Position numbers and translations under genes: made by a program. A stretch of DNA of 64,000 bases from Phocaeicola plebeius DSM 17135 (GTDB lineage: Bacteria; Bacteroidota; Bacteroidia; Bacteroidales; Bacteroidaceae). A model generated the notes under the pieces. It was not told where the DNA came from, ran no database searches, and was given only the letters and a program-made list of their open reading frames with translations. Shown piece after piece: positions 53,702 through 63,300 of this stretch (the first letter of the stretch is position 1; each line of letters opens with the position of its first letter). The stretch is taken from the NCBI RefSeq assembly GCF_000187895.1, contig NZ_DS990122.1, positions 248,001 through 312,000 on the forward strand, read 5' to 3'.

Positions 53702-54997
53702 ATGGGATACTTATTCACATCCGAATCGGTGTCTGAAGGACACCCCGACAAAGTGGCCGATCAAATTTCGGACGCTGTGCTTGACAAACTGTTGGCTTAC
53801 GACCCCAGTTCAAAAGTAGCTTGCGAAACTCTGGTAACTACCGGACAGGTGGTACTGGCAGGAGAAGTGAAAACCAAAGCGTATATTGATTTGCAGCGCG
53901 TAGCACGCGAAGTGATTAATAAAATAGGCTATACCAAGAGCGAATACATGTTCGAAGGTAATTCATGCGGTGTATTCTCTGCCATTCACGAACAGAGTCC
54001 TGACATCAACCGTGGAGTAGAACGCGAAGACCCGATGAATCAGGGAGCAGGCGACCAAGGTATGATGTTCGGTTATGCTACCAACGAAACTGAAAACTAC
54101 ATGCCGTTGTCGCTCGACCTGGCACACAAGCTGCTAATGGTATTGGCCGACATCCGTCGTGAAGGAAAGGTGATGACTTACCTTCGTCCGGACTCTAAGA
54201 GCCAGGTAACTATCGAATACGATGACAACCGTCGTCCGGTACGTATTGATACCATCGTAGTATCTACCCAGCACGATGAATTTATCCAGCCGGAAAATGA
54301 CTCAAAAGAAGCTCAATTGAAGGCTGACGAGGAAATGCTGGCACAGATTCGCAAGGACGTAATTGAAATCCTGATGCCGCGTGTCATTGCCGAAATCCAC
54401 AACCCGCAGGTACTGGCTTTATTCAACGACCAGATTAAATACCACGTAAACCCGACAGGTAAGTTCGTGATTGGTGGTCCTCACGGTGATACCGGACTGA
54501 CTGGCCGTAAGATTATTGTAGACACTTACGGTGGTGCCGGAGCTCACGGAGGAGGTGCTTTCTCAGGAAAAGACCCCAGCAAGGTAGACCGTAGTGCTGC
54601 ATACGCTGCACGCCACATTGCCAAGAACCTGGTAGCTGCCGGAGTAGCAGACGAAGTATTGGTACAGGTTTCATACGCCATCGGAGTAGCACGTCCGATC
54701 AATATCTACGTAAATACTTACGGACGTAGCAATGTAGCTCTGACCGACGGAGAAATTGCTAAGAAAGTGGATGAAATCTTCGATATGCGTCCACGTGCCA
54801 TCGAAGAACGCTTGAAACTGCGCAACCCGATTTATAGCGAAACTGCTGCTTACGGACACATGGGCCGCGAACCGCAAATCGTTACCAAACATTTCGAATC
54901 GGTTTACGAAGGCAACAAAGACGTAGAAGTGGAACTCTTCACTTGGGAGAAACTGGATTATGTAGACAAAGTGAAAGAAGCTTTCGGACTGAAATAA
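53702..54997 (+). CDS. metK: S-adenosylmethionine synthetase
   Basis: A 431-residue enzyme making SAM from methionine and ATP. Signatures are [24 protein letters not shown] at the N-terminus, [16 protein letters not shown] (the GAGDQG loop), [21 protein letters not shown] and the P-loop-like [22 protein letters not shown]. Slightly longer than the 385-400 of other bacteria, as usual in Bacteroidetes. It is a single-gene unit with its own promoter, a SAM-II-like leader that would lower expression when SAM is plentiful, and a terminator. Confidence 0.98.
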   Translation: MGYLFTSESVSEGHPDKVADQISDAVLDKLLAYDPSSKVACETLVTTGQVVLAGEVKTKAYIDLQRVAREVINKIGYTKSEYMFEGNSCGVFSAIHEQSPDINRGVEREDPMNQGAGDQGMMFGYATNETENYMPLSLDLAHKLLMVLADIRREGKVMTYLRPDSKSQVTIEYDDNRRPVRIDTIVVSTQHDEFIQPENDSKEAQLKADEEMLAQIRKDVIEILMPRVIAEIHNPQVLALFNDQIKYHVNPTGKFVIGGPHGDTGLTGRKIIVDTYGGAGAHGGGAFSGKDPSKVDRSAAYAARHIAKNLVAAGVADEVLVQVSYAIGVARPINIYVNTYGRSNVALTDGEIAKKVDEIFDMRPRAIEERLKLRNPIYSETAAYGHMGREPQIVTKHFESVYEGNKDVEVELFTWEKLDYVDKVKEAFGLK

Positions 54998-55023
54998 GCT
55001 GAGATCTTCCACTAACCATACAG

Positions 55024-55060
55024 AGGGCTTGATACATCAGAAGATGGTCAAGCCCTTTTT
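55024..55060 (+). terminator. Intrinsic terminator after metK
   Basis: GGGCTTGA/TCAAGCCC stem, 15-nt loop, TTTTT. Confidence 0.85.
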
Positions 55061-55073
55061 GCTGGCACAACGG

Positions 55074-55105
55074 TTTGGCTATGCACTCACCTTTACCTAT
55101 CTTTG
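55074..55105 (+). promoter_or_regulatory. Promoter for the LOG-family gene
   Basis: TTTG at 55074-55077, 20-bp gap, TATCTTTG at 55098-55105: a full consensus promoter. It overlaps an in-frame upstream start (55075), which is therefore rejected in favour of 55123. Confidence 0.75.
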
Positions 55106-55122
55106 CAAAAACTAAAAAGACC

Positions 55123-55710
55123 ATGAACGATATCAAGAATATATGCGTATACAGTGCTTCCAGCACTAAAATTGATTCTATCTATTTCGAAGCAGCCGAA
55201 GAACTTGGAAAAATTCTTGCACAAAAGCACATCAACCTTATCAACGGAGCCGGATGCCTGGGACTGATGTGCCGCATCAGTGACGCGGCTCTTGCTGCCG
55301 GAGGAACCGTAACCGGTGTCATTCCCCGGTTCATGGTGGAACAAGGCTGGCACCATAAAGGACTGACCCGGCTGATAGAAACGGAAAGCATGCACGAACG
55401 CAAACAACTGATGGCCGATTTGTCCGACGGAGTCATTGCCCTGCCCGGAGGATGCGGCACATTGGAGGAATTACTGGAAATCATTACCTGGAAACAACTT
55501 GGACTATACCTGAAACCCATCGTCATACTGAATACCAACGGATTTTATAACCCACTGCTGGAGATGCTTCAACAAGCTATTTCCCAAAACTTCATGCGAA
55601 AGGAACATGGAAACATCTGGCACGTGGCACAAACTCCCGAAGAAGCTGTAAATTTATTATATACCATCCCTCACTGGAGCAAAGAAATTCGTAAATTTGC
55701 CGCAATATGA
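55123..55710 (+). CDS. LOG-family protein (TIGR00730 type)
   Basis: A 195-residue Rossmann-like protein of the LOG family, related to cytokinin riboside 5'-monophosphate phosphoribohydrolases. The start MNDIKNICVYSASST gives the conserved N-terminus; the family signature PGGCGTLEE (with catalytic Glu) and the Arg in MHERKQLM are present, as is LVNGAGCLGLM-type nucleotide-binding. In bacteria these enzymes split nucleoside monophosphates to base and ribose phosphate. The gene overlaps the next one by four bases (ATGA at 55707). Confidence 0.92.
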   Translation: MNDIKNICVYSASSTKIDSIYFEAAEELGKILAQKHINLINGAGCLGLMCRISDAALAAGGTVTGVIPRFMVEQGWHHKGLTRLIETESMHERKQLMADLSDGVIALPGGCGTLEELLEIITWKQLGLYLKPIVILNTNGFYNPLLEMLQQAISQNFMRKEHGNIWHVAQTPEEAVNLLYTIPHWSKEIRKFAAI

Positions 55711-56516
55711 ACAAGTTCTGCCATACCGGTTTCTCACAGATTCAAGAACTCTACAACCAGCACGTAGAGCAAATAGACAGTGCACTGCAGCATTGTAAGG
55801 AAACACCGTGTACAAACGGTATGGCAGGAGAACCTGTCCCTTATCAGTTACGCAATGACTTTGCAATTACAGGTATTGTGTTTCTTTGCTTCTTTTTGGT
55901 CACTTATTCCTTAAAAAACGGACAAAAATACCTGTATCAACACATCAAAAGCTTTTTCCGGCATAAAGAACGAGCTGGACTCTTTGATGAGAGTTCCGGA
56001 TTTAACATTCGCTACACCCTCACTTTAGGCGGTATAAGTTGCATATCTGCCGGGTTATTTGTCTATGATTTCTTCTCTAAGACCGAACCTTTTCTATTTC
56101 AGACAGTTTCACACTATGCCATTCTGTTTGTCTACATTTTCTGCATCTTACTCACCGTTGTAGGGAAAACTGCTTTATATCAATTTGTTAACTGGATTTT
56201 TTTTGATAAAGAAAAAAACAGCACCTGGATTTCGGCCTATTTTGATTTGCTTTCTGGAGCCGCATTTGTTTTATTTCCTCTATCCTTGCTTATTGTCTAT
56301 TTCAACTTAGACTTTAATTTTTCTAAAACCTTCGTATTCATTGCAGTAGTCAGTTTCAAAATATTGTTATTTTATAAGTGTATTAGGAACTTTTTTAATC
56401 ATTTCCATGGCATTTTACATTTAATTCTGTACTTTTGCACCCTCGAAATCATACCCTTACTTTTCCTCTGGAAAGGATTGATATATATAAATAACATTTT
56501 GATTTTAAAATTTTAG
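55707..56516 (+). CDS. DUF4271 family membrane protein
   Basis: A 269-residue protein with a soluble N-terminus of about 50 residues and about six to seven hydrophobic helices (first about 54-70, FAITGIVFLCFFLVTYSL; last about 240-260, CTLEIIPLLFLWKGLIYI). The pattern fits DUF4271, a family restricted to Bacteroidetes, of unknown function, often next to the uroporphyrinogen synthase-like gene as here. Its last third is very AT-rich. Translationally coupled to the LOG-family gene upstream and five bases from the next. Confidence 0.85.
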   Translation: MNKFCHTGFSQIQELYNQHVEQIDSALQHCKETPCTNGMAGEPVPYQLRNDFAITGIVFLCFFLVTYSLKNGQKYLYQHIKSFFRHKERAGLFDESSGFNIRYTLTLGGISCISAGLFVYDFFSKTEPFLFQTVSHYAILFVYIFCILLTVVGKTALYQFVNWIFFDKEKNSTWISAYFDLLSGAAFVLFPLSLLIVYFNLDFNFSKTFVFIAVVSFKILLFYKCIRNFFNHFHGILHLILYFCTLEIIPLLFLWKGLIYINNILILKF

Positions 56517-56521
56517 TAACG

Positions 56522-57268
56522 TTGAAAATAAAGAAAGTCCTCGTTTCTCAGCCAAAACCGACAACAGAAAAGTCTCCCTATTTTGACATTGCTGAGAAGT
56601 ACGGAGTGAAGATAGATTTTCGCCCGTTTATTAAAGTAGAAAGTTTGTCAGCTAAAGAATTCAGACAGCAAAAGGTTTCTATCTTAGATCATACAGCCGT
56701 TGTGTTTACTTCACGCCATGCTATCGATCACTTCTTTAGCCTGTGTGCAGAGTTGCGCGTAACAATTCCGGAAACAATGAAATATTTCTGTACTTCGGAA
56801 ACCATCGCTCTGTATATTCAGAAATACGTTCAATACCGCAAACGTAAAGTATCCTTCGGAGCTACCGGAAAGTTTGCTGACTTGCTTCCGCAAATTATCA
56901 AGCATAATACGGAGAAATACTTTATCCCGATGTCGGATGTACACAATGACGAAGTAAAAGACTTGCTCGACAAAAACCACATTCAGCACACGGAAGCTGT
57001 AATGTATCGTACTGTCAGCAACGATTTCACTCCAGAAGAAGAATTCAACTATGACATGCTGATATTCTTCAGCCCGGCAGGTATTCAGTCATTGATGAAG
57101 AACTTCCCGAATTTTGAACAGAAAGACATTGCGATCGGAAGCTTCGGACCGACTACAGCTAAGGCCGTAAAAGATGCAGGTCTGCGTCTTGATTTGGAAG
57201 CTCCTTCAAGTGTAGCTCCTTCCATGCCGGCAGCGTTGGATATGTTTATCCGCGAACATAACAAATAA
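56522..57268 (+). CDS. Uroporphyrinogen-III synthase family protein (HemD-like), TTG start
   Basis: A 248-residue protein of the HemD fold, which in haem synthesis closes and inverts hydroxymethylbilane. It starts KIKKVLVSQPKP with the usual FTSRHAIDHFF, MSDVHNDEVKDLL and IAIGSFGPTTAKAVKDAG motifs. The start codon is TTG at 56522; no ATG or GTG occurs near the conserved N-terminus, so a non-ATG start is needed. HemD sequences diverge strongly and Bacteroides species often lack a complete haem pathway, so the enzymatic role is not certain. A terminator follows. Confidence 0.85.
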   Translation: MKIKKVLVSQPKPTTEKSPYFDIAEKYGVKIDFRPFIKVESLSAKEFRQQKVSILDHTAVVFTSRHAIDHFFSLCAELRVTIPETMKYFCTSETIALYIQKYVQYRKRKVSFGATGKFADLLPQIIKHNTEKYFIPMSDVHNDEVKDLLDKNHIQHTEAVMYRTVSNDFTPEEEFNYDMLIFFSPAGIQSLMKNFPNFEQKDIAIGSFGPTTAKAVKDAGLRLDLEAPSSVAPSMPAALDMFIREHNK

Positions 57269-57285
57269 AAAATAATTCTGACAAA

Positions 57286-57330
57286 CAAAGCGAAGCAATC
57301 CATTTTCCCATTACTTCGCTTTGTTTTATT
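57286..57330 (+). terminator. Intrinsic terminator after the hemD-like gene
   Basis: Perfect 10-bp stem CAAAGCGAAG/CTTCGCTTTG, long loop, then TTTTATT. It contains the TTG at 57321, so rnpA begins at 57342. Confidence 0.8.
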
Positions 57331-57341
57331 ATATACCCTCT

Positions 57342-57737
57342 ATGAGCGATTCTCCCAAATTAACACTATCGAAAGTAGAACGACTGAACAGCCGAATTCT
57401 GATTGAAAGACTGTTTACAGGAGGCAGCAAATCATTGCCTGCTTTTCCGTTGCGTATCGTATACATGCCGGTAGAGGGAGAGAATCTACCTGCAGCCACT
57501 ATTCTGATTAGCGTACCGAAAAAAAGATTCAAGCGGGCAGTCAAACGCAATCGTGTAAAACGTCAAGTACGTGAGGCCTACCGTAAAAACAAACACATCC
57601 TGCTCGATGCATTAAAAAGTTCAGGACAGAAAATTGCCGTCGCCTTTATCTGGCTCGACAATGAACTGCATGAATCGGCCGATGTGGAAGCTAAGGTGGT
57701 TAAATTGTTGCAACTTACCGCTGAACGTCTGGCATGA
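57342..57737 (+). CDS. rnpA: Ribonuclease P protein component
   Basis: A 131-residue basic protein that binds the RNase P RNA and helps mature tRNA 5' ends. It has the RNR signature: [22 protein letters not shown] (central basic helix), with [20 protein letters not shown] near the start. The ATG at 57342 gives [11 protein letters not shown]. It overlaps yidD by four bases, the standard rnpA-yidD pairing. Confidence 0.96.
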   Translation: MSDSPKLTLSKVERLNSRILIERLFTGGSKSLPAFPLRIVYMPVEGENLPAATILISVPKKRFKRAVKRNRVKRQVREAYRKNKHILLDALKSSGQKIAVAFIWLDNELHESADVEAKVVKLLQLTAERLA

Positions 57738-57955
57738 AAAAGTTCATATCTTTCCTGCTCCTGCTCCCCATTTATTTTTACCGGAACTGCATTTCACCTT
57801 TTACGCCTCCCTCCTGTCGCTTTACTCCGACTTGTTCTCAATATGCCATAGAAGCGATACAAAAGCACGGACCTTTCAAAGGACTTTACTTAGCCATACG
57901 ACGCATTCTTCGTTGCCACCCGTGGGGAGGTTCGGGATATGACCCAGTTCCTTAA
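57734..57955 (+). CDS. yidD: Membrane protein insertion efficiency factor YidD
   Basis: A 73-residue protein with the full YidD pattern: an amphipathic N-terminus [56 protein letters not shown] in pieces, that is [13 protein letters not shown] with the Cys pair, [18 protein letters not shown] at the end. It assists YidC-dependent insertion of inner-membrane proteins. Coupled to rnpA upstream. Confidence 0.96.
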   Translation: MKKFISFLLLLPIYFYRNCISPFTPPSCRFTPTCSQYAIEAIQKHGPFKGLYLAIRRILRCHPWGGSGYDPVP

Positions 57956-57970
57956 AAAGCCTGTTTTCAC

Positions 57971-58627
57971 ATGATTGACACTCCCTTTTTCGATGCACAC
58001 ACACATCATTTGCCTCAGCCACAGATCACTGCCATCGTAAGCTGCCGCATGGACGAGAAAACGGCTTCCTCTTACCTGCAAGCTACATTTATCTCCGCCA
58101 GCCTGCACCCGTGGTATCTCACGGAAGAAAACATTCAGCCACAAATAGATTGGCTGGTACAGACTATCCAAAGTGATTCGCGAGTAGTCGCACTGGGAGA
58201 AACCGGACTGGACAAAGTATGCGATACCCCTTTCGACTTACAAATACAGGCCTTCAGGAAAGTAATAGAGATATCAGAAATCTATCATCTCCCCTTAGTG
58301 ATACATTCCGTAAAAGCCACTGAGGAGCTGCTTGCCTTGCACAAGGAATATCACCCCGCACAAGCCTGGATTATCCATGGTTTCCGGGGTAAAAAAGAAC
58401 TTGCCACCGACCTGATACGACACGGATTTTATCTCTCTTTCGGAAAAAAATACCAGGAAAAAGCATTGTCCATCGTCCCTGCAGACAGATTATTATTGGA
58501 AAGCGATGAAGCAGACACAGACTTTCCAGACTTCTACCGGCAAGTAGCTTCACTACGTGGAACCTCTTTTGACAGCTTGATTGAAAATATCAAAGAAAAT
58601 GCTAACCGTCTCTTTTTTAATCGCTAA
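57971..58627 (+). CDS. TatD family metal-dependent hydrolase
   Basis: A 218-residue protein of the TatD amidohydrolase-like barrel. Metal ligands are visible as FDAHTHH near the start, GETGLD (catalytic Glu), PLVIHS (His), WIIHGF (His) and LLESDEAD (Asp). It is short for TatD (about 255-265), with reduced loops, which is common in Bacteroides. TatD proteins are 3'-5' DNases or related phosphoesterases; the substrate here is unknown. Fifteen bases after yidD, likely cotranscribed. Confidence 0.9.
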   Translation: MIDTPFFDAHTHHLPQPQITAIVSCRMDEKTASSYLQATFISASLHPWYLTEENIQPQIDWLVQTIQSDSRVVALGETGLDKVCDTPFDLQIQAFRKVIEISEIYHLPLVIHSVKATEELLALHKEYHPAQAWIIHGFRGKKELATDLIRHGFYLSFGKKYQEKALSIVPADRLLLESDEADTDFPDFYRQVASLRGTSFDSLIENIKENANRLFFNR

Positions 58628-58629
58628 AA

Positions 58630-58661
58630 ATTGGTTATTCAGATAAAGTGTCGTACTTTTG
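58630..58661 (+). promoter_or_regulatory. Promoter for tyrS
   Basis: ATTG at 58630-58633, 20-bp gap, TACTTTTG at 58654-58661; 45 bp before the start codon. Confidence 0.65.
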
Positions 58662-58706
58662 CTTCTGTATTATTAAATAAATATGTTAAACTAAGAATTT
58701 CATTCG

Positions 58707-59999
58707 ATGAATTTTGTAGATGAACTAAGATGGCGTGGAATGGTACATACCATGATGCCGGGCACAGAAGAATTGCTGGAGAAGGAAATGGTGACAGCTT
58801 ATTTGGGTATTGACCCTACAGCTGACTCGTTGCATATCGGCCACTTGTGTGGCGTGATGATGTTGCGTCATTTCCAGCGTTGCGGCCACAAACCGCTGGC
58901 TCTGGTAGGAGGTGCAACCGGTATGATTGGAGACCCTTCAGGTAAGTCACAGGAACGTAACTTGCTGGATGAGGAAACACTGCGCCACAATCAGGAGTGT
59001 ATCAAGAAGCAGTTGGGCAAATTCCTCGATTTCGAATCGGATGCCCCTAACCGTGCAGAACTGGTAAACAACTACGACTGGATGAAAGACTTCTCTTTCC
59101 TGGATTTTGCCCGCACCGTAGGAAAACACATCACCGTAAACTACATGATGGCAAAGGAATCGGTTCAGAAACGTCTGAACGGAGAAGCACGCGACGGTCT
59201 TTCATTCACTGAATTTACTTATCAGCTGTTACAAGGATACGATTTCCTGCATCTGTATGAAACCAAAAACTGCAAGCTTCAGCTGGGTGGTTCTGACCAG
59301 TGGGGAAACATCACTACGGGAGCAGAATTAATCCGCCGTACTAACGGAGGTGAAGTATTTGCCCTGACTTGTCCGCTGATTACAAAAGCTGACGGTGGTA
59401 AATTTGGTAAGACAGAATCAGGAAATATCTGGCTGGACGCACGATATACCTCTCCTTACAAGTTCTATCAATTCTGGCTGAATGTAAGCGACGAAGACGC
59501 TAAGCGTTATATCAAGATATTCACTTCACTAAGCAAAGAAGAAATAGAAGGCCTGATTGCAGAACACGAACAGGCTCCTCACTTGCGTGTACTCCAGAAA
59601 CGTCTGGCTAAGGAAGTAACTATCATGGTTCACTCTGAAGCTGACTACAACGCTGCTGTAGAAGCTTCTGGCATCCTGTTTGGAAATGCAACTTCTGAAG
59701 CATTGAAGAAACTGGATGAAGATACCCTGCTGTCTGTATTCGAAGGCGTTCCTCAGTTTGAAGTAGCCAAATCAGATATTGAAGCCGGTATCAAGGCTGT
59801 AGACTTATTTACTGAAAAGGCTGCTATCTTCCCGTCAAAAGGTGAGATGCGTAAGCTGGTTCAGGGCGGCGGCGTTTCTTTGAACAAAGAAAAACTGGCT
59901 GCATTTGATCAGGAAATTACCACCGCCGACTTGCTGGATGAAAAATACCTGCTCGTACAGCGCGGAAAGAAAAACTATTATCTGGTAATTGCCAAATAA
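58707..59999 (+). CDS. tyrS: Tyrosyl-tRNA synthetase
   Basis: A 430-residue class Ic synthetase charging tRNA-Tyr. The HIGH motif is HIGHLCGVM near residue 38, the tyrosine pocket has [37 protein letters not shown], and the KMSKS-type loop is [13 protein letters not shown]. The C-terminal S4 domain ([23 protein letters not shown]) binds tRNA. Length and start are normal. A terminator follows. Confidence 0.98.
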   Translation: MNFVDELRWRGMVHTMMPGTEELLEKEMVTAYLGIDPTADSLHIGHLCGVMMLRHFQRCGHKPLALVGGATGMIGDPSGKSQERNLLDEETLRHNQECIKKQLGKFLDFESDAPNRAELVNNYDWMKDFSFLDFARTVGKHITVNYMMAKESVQKRLNGEARDGLSFTEFTYQLLQGYDFLHLYETKNCKLQLGGSDQWGNITTGAELIRRTNGGEVFALTCPLITKADGGKFGKTESGNIWLDARYTSPYKFYQFWLNVSDEDAKRYIKIFTSLSKEEIEGLIAEHEQAPHLRVLQKRLAKEVTIMVHSEADYNAAVEASGILFGNATSEALKKLDEDTLLSVFEGVPQFEVAKSDIEAGIKAVDLFTEKAAIFPSKGEMRKLVQGGGVSLNKEKLAAFDQEITTADLLDEKYLLVQRGKKNYYLVIAK

Positions 60000-60021
60000 A
60001 TTCTTTTAGAAAAAATACCGG

Positions 60022-60060
60022 AAGGCTGTCTCAATTCAATTTGGGGCAGCCTTTCTTATC
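60022..60060 (+). terminator. Intrinsic terminator after tyrS
   Basis: AAGGCTGTCTC/GGGGCAGCCTT stem with G-U pairs, 10-nt loop, then TTCTT. Confidence 0.75.
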
Positions 60061-60100
60061 TTACAGTTCCTCCATAATTCTTTATCAAACAGCAAGGAAC

Positions 60101-60202
60101 AAATTGCCAGTACTTTCAGGCCAGTACTGCAGTACTCCCTAAGCAGTACTTTAGTACTTTCAAGGAAGTACTGGAGTACTGCCAAAGAAGTACTGGCAGG
60201 AG
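60101..60202. repeat. 22-bp palindromic array, class III (AGTACT)
   Basis: The palindromic hexamer AGTACT occurs eight times, at 60109, 60123, 60131, 60145, 60153, 60167, 60175 and 60189, with steps alternating 14 and 8 bp. That makes four copies of AGTACT-N8-AGTACT two bases apart, period exactly 22. Extending by half a unit at each end gives five units, as in the other arrays. It lies between convergent tyrS and the tricorn-like gene. Confidence 0.92.
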
Positions 60203-60233
60203 ATGAAAATCACCTCGGGAAATAAAGCCATGG

Positions 60234-60273
60234 GATAAAAAAATACCGGCTGACTCCTTGTGAATCAACCGGT
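60234..60273 (-). terminator. Intrinsic terminator after the tricorn-like gene
   Basis: On the minus strand ACCGG-T-TGA/TCA-G-CCGGT, 11-nt loop, then ATTTTTTT. Confidence 0.75.
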
Positions 60274-60319
60274 ACTTTAGAGTATGTCTGGAAGGCAATC
60301 CTTCCGGATATTTCAGTAC

Positions 60320-63300
60320 TTATTTCTTTGCATCCAGCTCTTTAAGCAGTTCATCTACCGCAGCCTTCAACTGTGTATCCTCTCCTTTCACCACTGTTTC
60401 AGGCGCATTCAATACATATACATCCGGCTCCAGCTCTTTGTTTTCCAGATAGCTTCCATCTGGCAGACGATAACCCACAACAGGAATACCATAAATCAAA
60501 TCCGGATCCTGCATCTGTACCCAGTTTACACTGGTCATGGTTCCAGGTACCGGAGCACCTACCAGCTTACCCATCTGGCGATGTTTGTACACCCACGGCG
60601 TACCGTGTGCATTAGAATAGTTGGCTTCGCACTGTACCATGATAGAAGGCTTGTTCCAACGACGGCTCGGCATGTCGCATGCTTCACGACCACGAATCAC
60701 CTGTGTCAGATACTTCTGCCCACTGAACAGCACTTCAATATCTTCATGCAAACGTCCTCCTCCGTTGAAACGGGTATCAATCACAATACCTTCGCGGTTG
60801 TTGTATTTACCCAAAATATCGGAATATACCGTACGGAAGCTGCCGTCGTCCATTGATTCGATATGTACATAGCCTAAACGGCCGTTTGACCATTTATCCA
60901 CATCTGCCGCACGCTGCTTTACCCAACGTTCATACAGCAGACTGCTCAGCGTTCCACCGCTGATAGGCTTCACCACCTCATCCCAGCGTTCTTTTGATTG
61001 TGCATCGTAGCATGAAACCAATATCTTCTTGCCTGCTTTCCCGTTCAGCAACGCAGAGAAATCGGCATCTACCGGCTGGCCGTCAATCTTTTCAATCACC
61101 ACACCCGGTTTTACCCGTGTAGTTTTCCGGTCAAACGGACCTTTTTCCACTACTTCGTCCACTTTCATGCCTTTTCCTGTATAATTCCAGTCATAAAGCA
61201 ATCCCAAGCTGGCAGTTGCCTCTTTTACTCCCGGACGATAACGGCCACCTGTATGCGATACGTTCAGTTCGCCCAGCAGCTCACTCAACATTTCCGCGTA
61301 GTCATACTTATTATTGATATGCGGCAAGAAACGACGATAATTAGCGGTCATAGCCTTCCAGTCTACCCCATGCATATTTACCTCATAAAAACGTTTCTGT
61401 TCCTCACGGCACATATTATCATACATATAAGCACGTTCGGCAGCCAAATCCATCTTCATTTCTGCACGATAAGAAATAGGCTTCAACTTCTCACCGCCCA
61501 AATCCATTTTCTGCATGGAGCCTGAACCTAATACGAAAAGATTTTTTCCTTCCTTATCCATTTCCATATCGGCCCATCCGGAACCCATCTTGTGCAACAA
61601 CTTGGTTTCCCGTTTGCGCAAATCCATCTTCCACATGTCGAATCCACGCTCAAAAGCCGACAGGTAATACAAACTTTCTCCATCTTTTGAAAGAATGGCC
61701 GAAGCGATGCTCGATGAATTCGGAGTCAGACGTACAATACGGTCCTGAATACCCTCCAGTTCCACCACAATATCTTTCACCTTGTCGGCTTCTTCTTTCT
61801 TGTCCTTATCCTCTTTTTTATCTTCTTTTTTCTTTCCGTCTTTCTTGTCCGCAGCTTTTTCCTGTTCTTTTTCCAGTTCCTTCTGGAGTTCATAATCCTC
61901 CTTGCTCATGCGGAATTTGTCGTAGGCATCCTGATTGACAAATACCATCATCACATCGTCCAACGAACCCCATGAAGCGTGATTTCGCATACCGTAACGC
62001 TCTGTAGTAAACAAAATGGCATTACCGTCCATTGTCCACTTCGGAGAGCTGCTTGTATAACCACTATTCGTCAGGTTAACTAACTCTCCCTTTCCGTCTG
62101 CACTGACCAAGGCAATGTCCGTATAAGGATCATGCTTGTTTCCGATAAACTCCAACGTAAACCATTTACCGTCGGGCGACCAGGCATAATTAAACCCTCC
62201 ACTCAAGCTGTACCAGGTACTTCCATCAGTAATCTGACGTACCTTGTTCGTCTCCAGATTCAATACTTTCAGACGGATACGGTCTTCAATGAAAGCCACT
62301 TCCTTGCCATCGGGTGAGAACTTAGGATACATCCGTTCCACAGTCTTGGAAGGCAACAGCACTTCTTCTTTTATCAATGTCGCATTCGGGAAATTCAAAT
62401 CCTCTTTCCGTTCAATTTCCGCCTTATAAAGCTGCCAGTTTCCATCGCGTTCGCTGGCATATACCAATGTACGGTTGTCTGCCCCGAAAGAAAGTCCTTC
62501 TTCTGCTTCAGGTGTGTGCGTAATCTGCTTGGTAGTACCATATTCCACAGAAGTCACGAACACTTCTCCACGTACAATGAAAGCCACCTGCTTGCCGTCG
62601 GGCGAAGCTACCGCTTCCGATGCTCCCCGAGTATAGCTCAATGTAACCGAAATTTCCTGATCATCCCGCGTCAATGACACATTCACCTTACTTGGCTTTC
62701 CGCCTTGTTTCTGCGTATAAATTTCTCCATTATAGGTATAGCACAGCGTACCGTCGCCTCCCAAAGAAAGGAAACGTACCGGATGTGTAGAGAATGAAGT
62801 CAGCGGTTTCACCTGTTCCGGATTATCCAGCGGGAAAGAATAGACGTTAAACGAGCCTTTGTTGCGTTCACTCAAGAAGAAAACCTCCTTACCATCCGAC
62901 GAAAGCACCGGATTACGGTCCTCTCCTGCCCGCTTGGTCAGATTGGTATGCTTGCCCGATGCCATGTCGTACATCCATACATCCCGTGTGATAGAAGAAG
63001 TATGATGTTTACGCCATTCATCTTCAAATCCTTTCCGGTCCTGATACAAGAACTTGTCGCCTGCTACATTGAAACAAACCATTTCGGCAGGAGTACCCAG
63101 AATTTGTTCCGTTTTTCCACCTTCTGCAGAAACCTTATACAGTTCTGTCATGGCAGAAGTCGGAAACAATGCACTACTAGCAGGGTCTTGAATACTTGCA
63201 GAAAATACAATAAACTTTCCGTCCGGCGTAAACGCAGAAGGAATTTCCGAAGCAGAATTCGTTGTCAGTCTGCGGGCAGAACCGCCGTTAGCCGGCATAA

